64,000 nt of DNA from JAYQKL01 sp038142705 (GCA_965217015.1 OZ244224.1:1364001-1428000), one strand, 5' to 3'; positions 50,143 through 59,082 are shown, counted from the stretch's first letter. The notes: generated by a model not told the origin, from the letters alone. Numbers and translations: made by a program.

Positions 50143-53007
50143 ATGAGTGATTCTGACGAAGACATAACCCAGCCCTTATTGGCGGTGCTTGGACCAACCA
50201 ATACAGGCAAAACGCATTTAGCGATTGAGCGCATGCTGGGCTATGAAACCGGCATGATTGGCCTGCCCTTGCGGCTCCTCGCGCGCGAGGTCTATGACCG
50301 CGTGGTCAAAAATATTGGCGTCGGACAAGTGGCGCTGGTCACGGGGGAAGAAAAAATCATTCCCAAACAGGCGCGTTATTTTATCTGCACCATAGAAGCC
50401 ATGCCACTCAGCCGCTCGGTAGATTTTATGGCAATTGACGAGGTGCAGCTATGTGCAGATCCCGAGCGTGGGTATATATTTACAGACCGCTTATTGCATG
50501 CACGCGGACGACAGCAAACCATGTTGCTTGGCGCCGCAACAATGCAAATCCTGATTAAAACACTTTTACCCAAAGCCCATATCATCACCCGCCCGCGTTT
50601 TTCAAAACTCAGCTATGCTGGTTCTAAGAAAATCTCACGCCTGCCACGACGCTCAGCCATTGCGGCTTTTTCGGCTGATAATGTATATGCCATTGCTCAA
50701 CTTATCCGCGAGCAAAAAGGCGGCGCGGCGGTGGTCATGGGCGCGTTAAGCCCGCGCACGCGCAATGCTCAGGTTGCCATGTATCAATCTGGCGAGGTGG
50801 ATTATTTAGTTGCCACTGATGCGATTGGCATGGGGCTGAATATGGATGTTGAGCATGTGGCATTTGCCCAGACCCGAAAATTTGACGGGCGCACGCATCG
50901 TGCACTCATGCCTGATGAGCTGGGTCAGATTGCAGGGCGCGCGGGGCGACATATTCAAGATGGCACATTTGGCGTAACCGGTGATGTGACCGAATTTGAT
51001 GACAGCGTGATTGAGCAAATTGAAAATCATGATTTTGACGCGCTGAAAACCATTATGTGGCGTAATCCAAATCTTGATTTTACCAATCTGGCGTCATTGA
51101 AACTATCCCTCGAAGCTCCCTCACCGCGCAAAGGCTTGGTGCGCGCACCGATTGCTGATGACCTGCAGGCCTTAACCCTGATGAGCCATGATCCCGCTTT
51201 GGTGGATCGCGTGAGCAGTGAAAGCCGGTTACGGCTTTTATGGGAAGTTGCCCAAACGCCCGATTATCGCAAAACCATGGCGAGCGAGCATGCCTCTTTA
51301 TTAGCCGAAATTTTTATGTTCCTGACAGGTCCAGAAGAAGGGCTGCCAACCGATTGGCTGGACGAGAGAATTAAACGTTGCGACAATGTTAAAGGGGATT
51401 TGGACACGCTTGCCGCGCGGCTGGCACATATTCGAACATGGACATATATCAGTCAAAAAAACAATTGGGTGAGCGACCCAAACCATTGGCAAAACCGCGC
51501 GCGCCATGTAGAAGACAAATTATCTGATGCCTTACATGAGGGGTTAATGAAACAGTTTGTTGATAAAAAATCATCGGCTTTGATGCGCCGCCTACAAGGG
51601 CGTGAAGATGCTGATGCGCATGTGGATATGCTGGGCGATGTTTATGTTGAGGGAGAATATGCTGGTCATATTGCTGGCCTGCGCTTTCAACGCGACCCGC
51701 GATTAGCCCAAACCCCTGCTCGCGCCATACGTGCCGCGCTGGATAAAACCACAGGCGCTTATTTGCGCACACAGGCTGAAACCATTGCCAAATCGCCAGA
51801 TAGCAGCTTTAGCCTCAGCGCGACAGGTGACATTGTTTGGACGCCTGACACATTGCCCGCCGCACAAGAGGCATCGGAAAATCAAACCGCAGAAAGCACA
51901 GAAAGCACAGAAAGCAAAGAAGGCCGTTTAGAAGGCCGTTTGGCAGTGGTTGGAAAAATACGCATTGAGCAAGATTGGCTCAAACCCGTTGCACTGCTTA
52001 TGGCAGATGAGGCATTGAACGGCGCACCGCGCCAGCAAGCAGAAGCACGGATTACCCAATGGGCGCGCGCACATGTGCAGCATGTTTTGGCACCCTTGCA
52101 CAATCTTAAACAGGCGGCAGATTTATCAGGTCTTGCGCGGGGCTTAGCGTTTCAACTTGTTGAGCATGGTGGCAAAATCGCGCGCGCTGAGATTCAAGAA
52201 ATTTTATCGCAGCTCGACCAGCCAGCTCGCGGGAGTTTACGTAAATATGGGGTGCGCTTTGGCGCTTATCATGTGTTTATGCCCCATCTTTTAAAACCCG
52301 CACCGGCTCGCATGTTGGCGCTTTTTTGGAGCCTATCGCAGGCTCGCGATGCAGCGAAGGATTTAGCGGCTGCGCCAGTTGAAAGCTTGACATCTGATAA
52401 GCGTCAAAATGCTTTGCCTGATGGGTTTTATGATGCTTTGGGTTTCATGCCGCTTGGCCAGCGCATTGTCCGGCTGGATATGCTGGAACGGCTGGCCGAT
52501 GTTATTCGCACCACACAAGAACAGGCCAAACGCCAAAAAGCCTTTCAAGCCAATCCGGATATGATGTCCATTTTGGGGTGTAGCGCGGCGGAGCTGGCAG
52601 AGGTTTTGACCAGACTTGGCTATCAAAAACTTAAATCCCCGCCGCCTCCAACAGCACCAGAGACGCCATTACAGTCAGAGCCTGAAGCACCCGAAAAAAT
52701 AGCTGAAAAAACAACTGAAGCTGGCCAGCAAGAACCCAGCGAACAAGAACCCACAGAAGAGGTCTGGTGGCGTTGGGGCGGCGAGAAACGGCGCCCCGCA
52801 AAAGGTAAAGCGGCAAGACAGCAAAAAGCTGCACCTGATAAACAGCAAGCCAAAAACCAGCCTATGAAAAAACCAATGAAAAAACAGCGTGGCGCAAGAC
52901 CCATGAAACAAAAAGACAAACAAAAAAATAAACCCATAGACCCCGACTCGCCTTTTGCTTCGCTGGCCGCGCTCAAGACCACGAAGTCATCTGACAATCA
53001 TGGCTGA
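50143..53007 (+). CDS. Suv3-like superfamily 2 RNA helicase
   Basis: A 954-residue helicase related to mitochondrial SUPV3L1/Suv3, an RNA-unwinding enzyme. Walker A GPTNTGKT at 17-24, DEVQ box at 99-102, then the second RecA domain with AMYQSGEVDYLVATDAIGMG and QIAGRAGRH. A long helical part follows, and the last 130 residues are low complexity, first P/E-rich then strongly basic (KKPMKKQRGARPMKQKDK), likely binding RNA. The start at 50143 is preferred because AAGGA sits 6 nt before it; the ATG at 50137 directly abuts that site. The S4 gene overlaps the stop by 8 nt. Conserved gene in this class; precise RNA targets unknown. Confidence 0.92.
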   Translation: MSDSDEDITQPLLAVLGPTNTGKTHLAIERMLGYETGMIGLPLRLLAREVYDRVVKNIGVGQVALVTGEEKIIPKQARYFICTIEAMPLSRSVDFMAIDEVQLCADPERGYIFTDRLLHARGRQQTMLLGAATMQILIKTLLPKAHIITRPRFSKLSYAGSKKISRLPRRSAIAAFSADNVYAIAQLIREQKGGAAVVMGALSPRTRNAQVAMYQSGEVDYLVATDAIGMGLNMDVEHVAFAQTRKFDGRTHRALMPDELGQIAGRAGRHIQDGTFGVTGDVTEFDDSVIEQIENHDFDALKTIMWRNPNLDFTNLASLKLSLEAPSPRKGLVRAPIADDLQALTLMSHDPALVDRVSSESRLRLLWEVAQTPDYRKTMASEHASLLAEIFMFLTGPEEGLPTDWLDERIKRCDNVKGDLDTLAARLAHIRTWTYISQKNNWVSDPNHWQNRARHVEDKLSDALHEGLMKQFVDKKSSALMRRLQGREDADAHVDMLGDVYVEGEYAGHIAGLRFQRDPRLAQTPARAIRAALDKTTGAYLRTQAETIAKSPDSSFSLSATGDIVWTPDTLPAAQEASENQTAESTESTESKEGRLEGRLAVVGKIRIEQDWLKPVALLMADEALNGAPRQQAEARITQWARAHVQHVLAPLHNLKQAADLSGLARGLAFQLVEHGGKIARAEIQEILSQLDQPARGSLRKYGVRFGAYHVFMPHLLKPAPARMLALFWSLSQARDAAKDLAAAPVESLTSDKRQNALPDGFYDALGFMPLGQRIVRLDMLERLADVIRTTQEQAKRQKAFQANPDMMSILGCSAAELAEVLTRLGYQKLKSPPPPTAPETPLQSEPEAPEKIAEKTTEAGQQEPSEQEPTEEVWWRWGGEKRRPAKGKAARQQKAAPDKQQAKNQPMKKPMKKQRGARPMKQKDKQKNKPIDPDSPFASLAALKTTKSSDNHG
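51892..51942. repeat. Two adjacent tandem repeats in the helicase gene (9 bp x3, 12 bp x2)
   Basis: GAAAGCACA at 51892-51900 and 51901-51909 with a variant at 51910-51918, then GAAGGCCGTTTA at 51919-51930 and a one-base variant at 51931-51942. Both stay in frame and encode ESTESTESK and EGRLEGRL in a linker. Confidence 0.95.
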
Positions 53008-53386
53008 TTTGGAAAAAATCCGAATTGATAAATGGCTTTGGTATGCGCGGTTTTTCAAAACCCGTACTTTAGCAACCAGCTTGGCCGGACAAGGGCGCAT
53101 TCGGGTGAATGGCGATAAAATAAGCAAGGCGAGTGTCACCGTTAAAACTGGCGATGTGCTGACTTTCCCGAAAGATAATCATATTCGGGTGATTGAAATT
53201 CTCGCTTTAGGCACGCGGCGCGGCCCAGCCAGCGAAGCCCAAAGCCTATATTTAGATTTACAGCCCCCCGCGCCTGCCGATAAATCAAAAAACCCTGCAA
53301 GTGATGCTAATTTTGCGCGCCCACGCGGGAGCGGCCGCCCCACCAAGCGCGAACGCCGTAAGCTCGACAGTTTACGTAAATCATAA
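53000..53386 (+). CDS. S4 domain RNA-binding protein (HslR-like)
   Basis: A 128-residue protein. The S4 domain covers about 5-65 (IRIDKWLWYARFFKTRTLA, IRVNGDKISKAS), followed by a basic tail RPRGSGRPTKRERRKLDSL. Relatives such as HslR (Hsp15) bind stalled 50S subunits with nascent chains. The start at 53000 overlaps the helicase stop by 8 nt, so the two are coupled and may act on the same RNAs. Confidence 0.93.
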   Translation: MADLEKIRIDKWLWYARFFKTRTLATSLAGQGRIRVNGDKISKASVTVKTGDVLTFPKDNHIRVIEILALGTRRGPASEAQSLYLDLQPPAPADKSKNPASDANFARPRGSGRPTKRERRKLDSLRKS

Positions 53387-53436
53387 AACATGAAGAAAAG
53401 CTTGCCGAAAATGGTGAGATAAACTAAATCAAGCTC

Positions 53437-53895
53437 ATGCTCAAAACACTCAAAACATTTTTTCAGGCTGACACGCCGAAACAGGCGGCGGTAGCAGATA
53501 TCAATCCAATCCATCTCGCAGGCGCGGCCTTGCTGGTGCATGCCGCCCGCCTTGATGGTGATTTTAGTACGCCCGAACAGGCCGCATTGGCCAAAATTAT
53601 GGAAGCCGATTTTGAGCTGGACGCGCAAACGCGACAGGAATTGCTGGATTTAGCAAAATCAGAAGAGACCGCCGCCGCAGACCTGTATCGCTGGACAAAT
53701 GTGATGAATGAAAACATGCAGCCTGATGAAAAAATCAGCATTATTGAACAATTATGGCAGATAATTCTTGCCGACCATGAAATTGATGATTATGAAGCTA
53801 ACTTGATGAGACGCGTTTCAGGGCTTATACATGTGCCAGACCGAGAAACAGGTTTGGCGCGCCAGCGCGTTGAAGCTGCAATGCAAGGAAATTAA
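53437..53895 (+). CDS. TerB family protein
   Basis: A 152-residue all-helical TerB/DjlA-N-like domain: AGAALLVHAARLDGDFSTPE followed by acidic helices and WQIILADHEIDDYEANLMRRV. The paired acidic helices are thought to bind metal. The tellurite-resistance name is historical; no ter operon is here. fdxA starts one base after its stop. In relatives the same order S4-TerB-fdxA-carD is found. Confidence 0.9.
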   Translation: MLKTLKTFFQADTPKQAAVADINPIHLAGAALLVHAARLDGDFSTPEQAALAKIMEADFELDAQTRQELLDLAKSEETAAADLYRWTNVMNENMQPDEKISIIEQLWQIILADHEIDDYEANLMRRVSGLIHVPDRETGLARQRVEAAMQGN

Positions 53896-53896
53896 C

Positions 53897-54235
53897 ATGA
53901 CTTATATCGTCACCGATGCCTGTATTAAATGTAAATACACAGATTGTGTTGAGGTATGCCCCGTTGATTGTTTTTACGAGGGCGAAAACATGCTGGTTAT
54001 CCACCCTGATGAGTGCATTGATTGCGGTGTCTGTGAGCCTGAATGCCCAGCAGAAGCGATTAAAGCAGATACAGAAGAAGGGCTTGATAAGTGGCTGGAG
54101 GTCAATACTAAATTTGCAGATATTTGGCCCAATATCACTTTGAAAAAAGACGCCCCTGCTGACGCTGATGATTTTCTTGGCAAAGAAGGCAAATATGAAG
54201 CCCATTTTAGCGAAGCCCCGGGCGAGGGTGATTAA
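53897..54235 (+). CDS. fdxA: 7Fe ferredoxin FdxA
   Basis: A 112-residue ferredoxin of the 3Fe-4S/4Fe-4S type. Cysteines at 9, 12, 17, 21 and 25 and at 40, 43, 46 and 50, in the patterns CxxCxxxxCxxxCP and CxxCxxCxxxCP, with the acidic C-terminal extension of the FdxA family. AAGGA lies upstream of the ATG at 53897. Electron carrier in the cytoplasm; partner unknown. Confidence 0.95.
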   Translation: MTYIVTDACIKCKYTDCVEVCPVDCFYEGENMLVIHPDECIDCGVCEPECPAEAIKADTEEGLDKWLEVNTKFADIWPNITLKKDAPADADDFLGKEGKYEAHFSEAPGEGD

Positions 54236-54371
54236 GCGCACGCCGCAGTTTTGAGCGAAGCATTAGATTTTTCGCATATTATGGCACTAAGCAAATGAGA
54301 ACCAACCATGCATCTGGCTGGTTTTTAAGCATTTTTTGTGATATACTCACGAAAACTTAAGGAATTTCATC

Positions 54372-55235
54372 ATGGCAACCAAATCTTCCAAAACACCTGC
54401 TAAAAAAACGCCAGCGAAAAAAGCTGCTGCAAAAAAGCCTGCCGCTAAAAAAACACCCGCCAAGAAAGCAGCCGTCAAAAAACCTGTTGCGAAAAAAGCC
54501 CCTGCTAAAAAGCCTGCTGCAAAGAAAGCACCAGCTAAGAAACCGGCAGCTAAGAAAGCAGCCGTCAAAAAACCTGTTGCGAAAAAAGCCCCTGCTAAAA
54601 AACCAGTGGCGAAAAAACCTGCCGCAAAGAAAGCAGCCACTAAAAAGCCAGCGGCGAAAAAGGCTCCTTTGAAAAACCGCACCACAGCGCGCGGCTTTCG
54701 GGTAAATGAATTTATTGTTTATCCCGCACATGGTGTCGGTCAAATTACAGAAATTGCAGAGCAGGAAATCGCCAATACTGTGATTGAGATGTATGTGATT
54801 AACTTTGAAAAAGAAAAACTTGTTTTGCGTGTGCCGCTTGAAAAGGCGAAAGAAAATGGCATGCGCAAGCTGGCCGATAAAGACATGATGGACGGCACAA
54901 TGCGCACGCTGAAAGGCCGCGCGCGTATCCGCCGCGCCATGTGGAGCCGCCGTGCGCAAGATTATGAGGCCAAAATCAATTCTGGGAATATTCTAGCGAT
55001 TGCTGAAGTGGTGCGCGATCTTTATCGAAACGAAACCCAACAAGAACAGTCCTATTCCGAACGCCAGCTTTATGAGGCCGCCATTGAACGCCTTGCCCGT
55101 GAAGTCGCGGCAGTAGAAAAAACCACAGAAGAAGAGGCAAAAGATAAGCTTGAGGCTATTTTGCATAAAGCCACGAGCAAATCCGGGAAAAATGCTACCG
55201 ACACGCCACCAGAAAGCGACGATAGCGAAGATTAA
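54372..55235 (+). CDS. carD: CarD family regulator with N-terminal histone-H1-like KKxxx repeat tail
   Basis: A 287-residue protein. Residues 11-100 are 18 uninterrupted pentads starting KK (KKTPA, KKAAA, KKPAA and so on), a lysine/alanine/proline tail like eukaryotic H1 or bacterial AlgP/BpH1 tails. The CarD core starts near 108 (GFRVNEFIVYPAHGVGQITEI) and contains MWSRRAQDYEAKINSG and QSYSERQLYEAAIERLAREV. CarD binds the RNA polymerase beta subunit and stabilises open complexes at promoters such as rRNA. The core is otherwise full length for an alphaproteobacterial CarD (about 170-190). AAGGA about 8 nt upstream supports this start, so the tail is translated. It sits between fdxA and rpoH as in relatives. 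Confidence 0.93.
   Translation: MATKSSKTPAKKTPAKKAAAKKPAAKKTPAKKAAVKKPVAKKAPAKKPAAKKAPAKKPAAKKAAVKKPVAKKAPAKKPVAKKPAAKKAATKKPAAKKAPLKNRTTARGFRVNEFIVYPAHGVGQITEIAEQEIANTVIEMYVINFEKEKLVLRVPLEKAKENGMRKLADKDMMDGTMRTLKGRARIRRAMWSRRAQDYEAKINSGNILAIAEVVRDLYRNETQQEQSYSERQLYEAAIERLAREVAAVEKTTEEEAKDKLEAILHKATSKSGKNATDTPPESDDSED
54402..54671. repeat. 15-bp codon repeat array with 90-bp internal duplication in carD
   Basis: Eighteen degenerate 15-bp units encode the KKxxx pentads. A stretch of nearly 50 bases at about 54462 recurs exactly at about 54552, a 90-bp (six-pentad) offset, which shows recent expansion. Units keep the reading frame. Confidence 0.9.
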
Positions 55236-55316
55236 AGCCCAAAATAGGCTAAATTAAATAAATTTTTGATAAACCAGTCCGTCATGCGCTCCGTATAGAA
55301 TAATAAGGAGCAATTC

Positions 55317-56216
55317 ATGACGCATATGGACACGCAAGAAACACTCGCCGCGAACCGGAAATATATTCAAGGCGCGATGAAAGTGCCGCTTTTAAGCCCT
55401 GAAAAAGAGCTTGATTTGGCAACGCGTTGGCGTGAACAAGGCGATGAAACCGCGCTTCATGAACTCACAACCGCGCATTTGCGACTGGTGATTTCAATGG
55501 CAACAAAATTCCGCCGTTATGGATTGCCAATGGGTGATTTGGTGCAAGAAGGCAATATTGGCCTCATGCAAGCCGCCGCCCGCTTTGATATTGAGCGCGA
55601 GGTACGCTTTTCTACCTATGCGAGCTGGTGGATACGCGCTTCTATTCAAGATTATGTATTGCGCAATTGGTCAATTGTGCGTACCGGCACAACATCTGCA
55701 CAAAAATCTCTGTTTTTTAATCTGCGCCGCTTACGGGCCAAGATTGATGACACTGGCAATAATGCCATGACCCAAGAAGCGCGGATTTTCGTAGCGAATG
55801 AATTGGGCGTACGCCTTGAAGATGTTGAACTCATGGAAGGCCGCCTTTCTGGCAGTGACCGGTCATTAAACGCGCCATTATCTGAACAAGAAGAGGGCGG
55901 CAATCTGGAATGGCAGGATATGCTGGTTTGTGACCAGCCGCTGCAAGATGAAACTGTGAGCCAATCTTTAGATGGTGATGTGCGGCGCCAATGGATACGC
56001 GATGCATTGTCTCAATTATCGCAGCGCGAATACACCATCATTATCGAGCGCCGTTTGAAAGATGAAACCATCACGCTTGAAAAACTAGGCAAAAAACTCG
56101 GCATTTCTAAAGAGCGTGTGCGCCAGATTGAACACCAAGCCCTCGGCAAGCTTAAGGATATGCTGATTAAAAAAGCGCAAACAGATCCAGCTCATGAAGA
56201 TATGATATCTTTATAA
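55317..56216 (+). CDS. rpoH: RNA polymerase heat-shock sigma factor RpoH (sigma-32)
   Basis: A 299-residue sigma-32. Region 2 (HLRLVISMATKFRRYGLPMGDLVQEGNIG in part, then STYASWWIRASIQDYVLRNW) and region 4 (EKLGKKLGISKERVRQIEHQAL) are complete. The RpoH-specific box between them appears as KSLFFNLRRLRAK. AAGGAG precedes the ATG. It directs heat-shock promoters such as the one at clpB in this window. Follows carD by 81 bp. Confidence 0.97.
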   Translation: MTHMDTQETLAANRKYIQGAMKVPLLSPEKELDLATRWREQGDETALHELTTAHLRLVISMATKFRRYGLPMGDLVQEGNIGLMQAAARFDIEREVRFSTYASWWIRASIQDYVLRNWSIVRTGTTSAQKSLFFNLRRLRAKIDDTGNNAMTQEARIFVANELGVRLEDVELMEGRLSGSDRSLNAPLSEQEEGGNLEWQDMLVCDQPLQDETVSQSLDGDVRRQWIRDALSQLSQREYTIIIERRLKDETITLEKLGKKLGISKERVRQIEHQALGKLKDMLIKKAQTDPAHEDMISL

Positions 56217-56221
56217 ACTGC

Positions 56222-57349
56222 CTAAATCGCTTCTTCGGCTTTTAGTTTTTCCATCATTTCTTGTGACAATCCCCACTCCGTTAGGGCTGTGTCATTATCA
56301 GCCCCTGCGCTGGCGGGTGGGCCCTGAATGGCGCTTTTGGTTCGGCTAAAACGGGGCGCTACATTCGGCTGGTCTAAACCATGCGCATGGATAATGGTTT
56401 CCCGCGCTTTGTTATGCGGGTGGTCTTTCGCTTCGGTAATATCCAAAACAGGCGCATAGCACACATCTGTGGCCGCTAAAATTGCGTCCCATTCATCACG
56501 GGTTTTCTGCGCTATAATTTCGCCAAGCTTTTGTTTCATTTCAGGCCATTTTTGCGCGTCATTCTGCGCGTCAAAAATCTCATCTGTTAGCCCTGCTTTT
56601 TCCCGCAACAGCGCATAAAATTTGGGTTCAATCGAGCCGAGTGAAATGAATTTCTTATCTTTTGTCTCATAAACATCATAATAAGGCGCCCCGCCATCAA
56701 GCATGTTTGAGGCGCGCTCTGGCGATAAAAATCCCATTTGTTGGAAACTATAAAACATCGTCCCAAGCGATGCCGTACCATCAGTAATCGCGCAATCAAT
56801 CACCTGACCTTTGCCCGAGCGCGCCGTCTCAAACAAAGCGGCACAAACACCCATTGCCAGATATAACGCGCCACCACCAAAATCGCCGACCAAATTAAGC
56901 GGCGGTACGGGTTTTTCTTTTGGACCAATCATGCCCAGCAAACCGCTGAGTGCGATATAATTAATATCATGACCAGCTGTTTGCGCGAGCGGGCCATCTT
57001 GCCCCCAGCCTGTCATACGGCCATAAATCAAACGCGGGTTCAGGGCGCATAAATCATCTGGCCCCAGACCTAATTTTTCCATCACACCTGGCCGATAGCC
57101 TTCCAAAACAACATCAGCCTCGCCAATAATATTTTTAATCGCTTCAATCGCGGCGGGTTTTGTTAAATCAAGAGTGACGGATTTTCGCCCACGCAAAGCA
57201 ATATCTCGCATGCCTTCAAAAAGCGAACCTGCGCGTTCAATCCGCAAAATCTCCGCGCCCATATCTGATAAAAGCATGGCGGCAAAAGGGCCTGGCCCAA
57301 TCCCCGCAAATTCAATTATTTTAACCCCTGTAAGTGGCCCTGACGACAT
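56222..57349 (-). CDS. CaiB/BaiF CoA enzyme, alpha-methylacyl-CoA racemase type
   Basis: A 375-residue family III CoA-transferase-fold protein. The start LTGVKIIEFAGIGPGPFAAM and the pair H127 (AGHDINYIALSG) with D156 (GDFGGGALYLAMG) correspond to the catalytic His/Asp of AMACR, so racemisation of 2-methylacyl-CoA esters is more likely than CoA transfer. AAGGGG is upstream of the ATG at 57349. It ends 5 bp from the rpoH stop (convergent). No beta-oxidation partner is nearby. Confidence 0.88.
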   Translation of the reverse strand: MSSGPLTGVKIIEFAGIGPGPFAAMLLSDMGAEILRIERAGSLFEGMRDIALRGRKSVTLDLTKPAAIEAIKNIIGEADVVLEGYRPGVMEKLGLGPDDLCALNPRLIYGRMTGWGQDGPLAQTAGHDINYIALSGLLGMIGPKEKPVPPLNLVGDFGGGALYLAMGVCAALFETARSGKGQVIDCAITDGTASLGTMFYSFQQMGFLSPERASNMLDGGAPYYDVYETKDKKFISLGSIEPKFYALLREKAGLTDEIFDAQNDAQKWPEMKQKLGEIIAQKTRDEWDAILAATDVCYAPVLDITEAKDHPHNKARETIIHAHGLDQPNVAPRFSRTKSAIQGPPASAGADNDTALTEWGLSQEMMEKLKAEEAI

Positions 57350-57378
57350 CTGCGTTCCCCTTAAATCGTTGACAGGCC

Positions 57379-57855
57379 TTAGAGCAGACCCAACATGAGC
57401 TGACATGTTACATACATGACCCAAATGGCTGGCAAAAGCAATAAGAGCGCGACAAAACGCTGGCCGATAATGAAATATCCAAACAGCGCACCGCTCCAAA
57501 CAATACATATCACATTGCCCAAAATAACCATGAGCGGCTGGCTAAAGCCGATGGTGAATATCGGATAGGCGAGGCAAAACCCTACAAAGGCCAAAATGTG
57601 ATATTTATCACCTGCCCTGCTTTTCTTCTCTGACGCCACTTGCCAATAGGCACCTGCCATCGCGATGAAAAGCACTGTCCAAACACTGCCAATCACATAG
57701 CCGGGCGGTAAAATCCCTTCACCTACCACTGTCGGATTATCATTAAAGCCAAACGCAAAAATCAAACCATTCAGCGCGATGGTGAGCGCCAAAAAGCTAA
57801 AAATGCAAACCAGCAAACCTTGACGATTGGCTGGTGGTGACAGAAAAAAATTCAT
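57379..57855 (-). CDS. tspO: TspO/MBR family protein
   Basis: A 158-residue membrane protein with five predicted helices. The family motif is clear in PPGYVIGSVWTVLFIAMAGAYW, with the helix order of TspO. It is less tryptophan-rich than most members, so it may be a divergent subgroup. TspO proteins bind porphyrins and respond to light or oxygen. The start at 57855 is chosen for topology and a GGGG upstream. It lies 30 bp upstream of the CoA enzyme gene. Confidence 0.8.
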   Translation of the reverse strand: MNFFLSPPANRQGLLVCIFSFLALTIALNGLIFAFGFNDNPTVVGEGILPPGYVIGSVWTVLFIAMAGAYWQVASEKKSRAGDKYHILAFVGFCLAYPIFTIGFSQPLMVILGNVICIVWSGALFGYFIIGQRFVALLLLLPAIWVMYVTCQLMLGLL

Positions 57856-57921
57856 AAGAACCCCATTTGGCAAAACATGCTTAATACTGGTTTTATATAG
57901 CTTTTTACCTATATTGGGAAC

Positions 57922-58539
57922 ATGCGCGATATTCATAAGAACCCCGCACCGCCGCCGCTGTCATGTCATAATAATTTGGCCGCGAGTCGCGATATGGCCA
58001 TCAAACTTTTGCAACGCGGCGCCAGCGATGCGAAATCACCGCTACACACACCGGTTTTGGCGAGCATTGATGGAGAAGGCAACCCGCAAACGCGCATGGT
58101 GGTGTTTCGTCAATTCTTGCCCGCAACCCATCAACTTTATTTTCACACCGATAAACGCAGCGCAAAAATAGCTGAAATTGAACAAAACCCAACGATTAGC
58201 TTGCTTTTTTATGACCCTAAACCGCGTATCCAAATGCGCGTGACGGGGCAAGCGTTTCTATTGCCGCAAGCCATACAAAACGAGCAATGGCAAAAACTCA
58301 ATGACCGCAGCAAGCCTGTTTATCAGATTGAGCCGGCGCCGGGACACATCATCACCGAACCTGCACAGGCCAGCTATCAACCCGACACAACCCATCAGGG
58401 AAAAGATAATTTCCGCGCTATTGGCATCACTATGCACCGCCTGGAATGGCTTTATCTCGCCGCGGCTGGTCATCGGCGTGCCGAATTTCTTTTTTCTGAA
58501 AATGACGGGGAAATAATTTCGAATTGGTTAACGCCCTAA
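57922..58539 (+). CDS. Pyridoxamine 5'-phosphate oxidase-like flavoprotein
   Basis: A 205-residue protein of the PNPOx-like split-barrel fold that binds FMN. Visible family segments: VLASIDGEGNPQTRMVVFRQF, LYFHTDKRSAKIAEIEQNP and ISLLFYDPKPRIQMRVTGQA. It differs from true PdxH in the C-terminal half, so it is better called PNPOx-like than PdxH; vitamin B6 oxidation is not proven. It is divergent from tspO with the two 5' ends 67 bp apart. Confidence 0.82.
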   Translation: MRDIHKNPAPPPLSCHNNLAASRDMAIKLLQRGASDAKSPLHTPVLASIDGEGNPQTRMVVFRQFLPATHQLYFHTDKRSAKIAEIEQNPTISLLFYDPKPRIQMRVTGQAFLLPQAIQNEQWQKLNDRSKPVYQIEPAPGHIITEPAQASYQPDTTHQGKDNFRAIGITMHRLEWLYLAAAGHRRAEFLFSENDGEIISNWLTP

Positions 58540-58598
58540 TCCTGCGCGATTTTGTCGCCACACAATTCACCTAAAAAATTTGGCAAATACGGGATTAT

Positions 58599-58616
58599 CG
58601 CCTAAATATCTAGGCG
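58599..58616 (+). promoter_or_regulatory. Hairpin upstream of the cytochrome c gene
   Basis: CGCCTA-AATATC-TAGGCG, a 6-bp inverted repeat 20 nt before the ATG. It may be an operator or an mRNA hairpin. Evidence is only the symmetry. Confidence 0.3.
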
Positions 58617-58635
58617 CAACAAAGAAAAGGACACA

Positions 58636-59082
58636 ATGATGCGCGCGCTCACATTTACCAATATTGCGTTTTTCTCAAAGCTCAATACCAAGCTCATGAT
58701 TTTCATCGTCGCTTTTGGTTTCACCCTTATGCCCCTATCTGCGACAGCACAAGACCTCGAAATTGATTTAGCCAAAGGGGCAAAAGTTTTCAAAAAATGT
58801 AAGGCGTGCCACATGGTCGGCGACAAAGCGCGCAATCTGGTCGGCCCGCACTTAAACGGCATTGTTGGGGGTAAAATCGCGCAAGTTGAAGGGTTTCGCT
58901 ATTCTAAAGCCATGACCGCCTATGGCGAACAAGAGGGCGTTTGGTCTGAAGAATTGCTTGATGCATATTTGCTCAGCCCCCGCAAAGCGGTCAAGGGCAC
59001 GCGCGTGTCTTTTGCTGGTTTACGCAAACCACAAGACCGCGCCAATGTGATTGCCTATCTCAAACAATTTCCAGCTCAATAA
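58636..59082 (+). CDS. Class I cytochrome c with substituted axial methionine
   Basis: A 148-residue c-type cytochrome. A hydrophobic signal segment (about 20-38) ends ATAQ, so it is periplasmic. The heme site is CKACH at 55-59. The rest aligns with cytochrome c2 (GPHLNGIVGGK, YLLSPRKAVKGTRVSFAGL, ANVIAYLKQF). The position of the axial methionine, normally in GTKMxFAG, is valine V124 (codon GTG at 59005-59007). That predicts a five-coordinate or alternatively ligated heme. GGAC precedes the double ATG start. No oxidase gene is adjacent. Confidence 0.9.
   Translation: MMRALTFTNIAFFSKLNTKLMIFIVAFGFTLMPLSATAQDLEIDLAKGAKVFKKCKACHMVGDKARNLVGPHLNGIVGGKIAQVEGFRYSKAMTAYGEQEGVWSEELLDAYLLSPRKAVKGTRVSFAGLRKPQDRANVIAYLKQFPAQ

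Noticed and set aside
54240..54371. Gap before carD examined for a promoter
   Set aside because: TATACT is present near 54341 but no acceptable -35 at the right distance; not reported as a feature.
42240..56216. Possible genomic island or phage genes near xerD and the repeats
   Set aside because: The recombinase is the housekeeping XerD in its usual neighbourhood, and no integrase, phage or transposase genes or target-site duplications were found.
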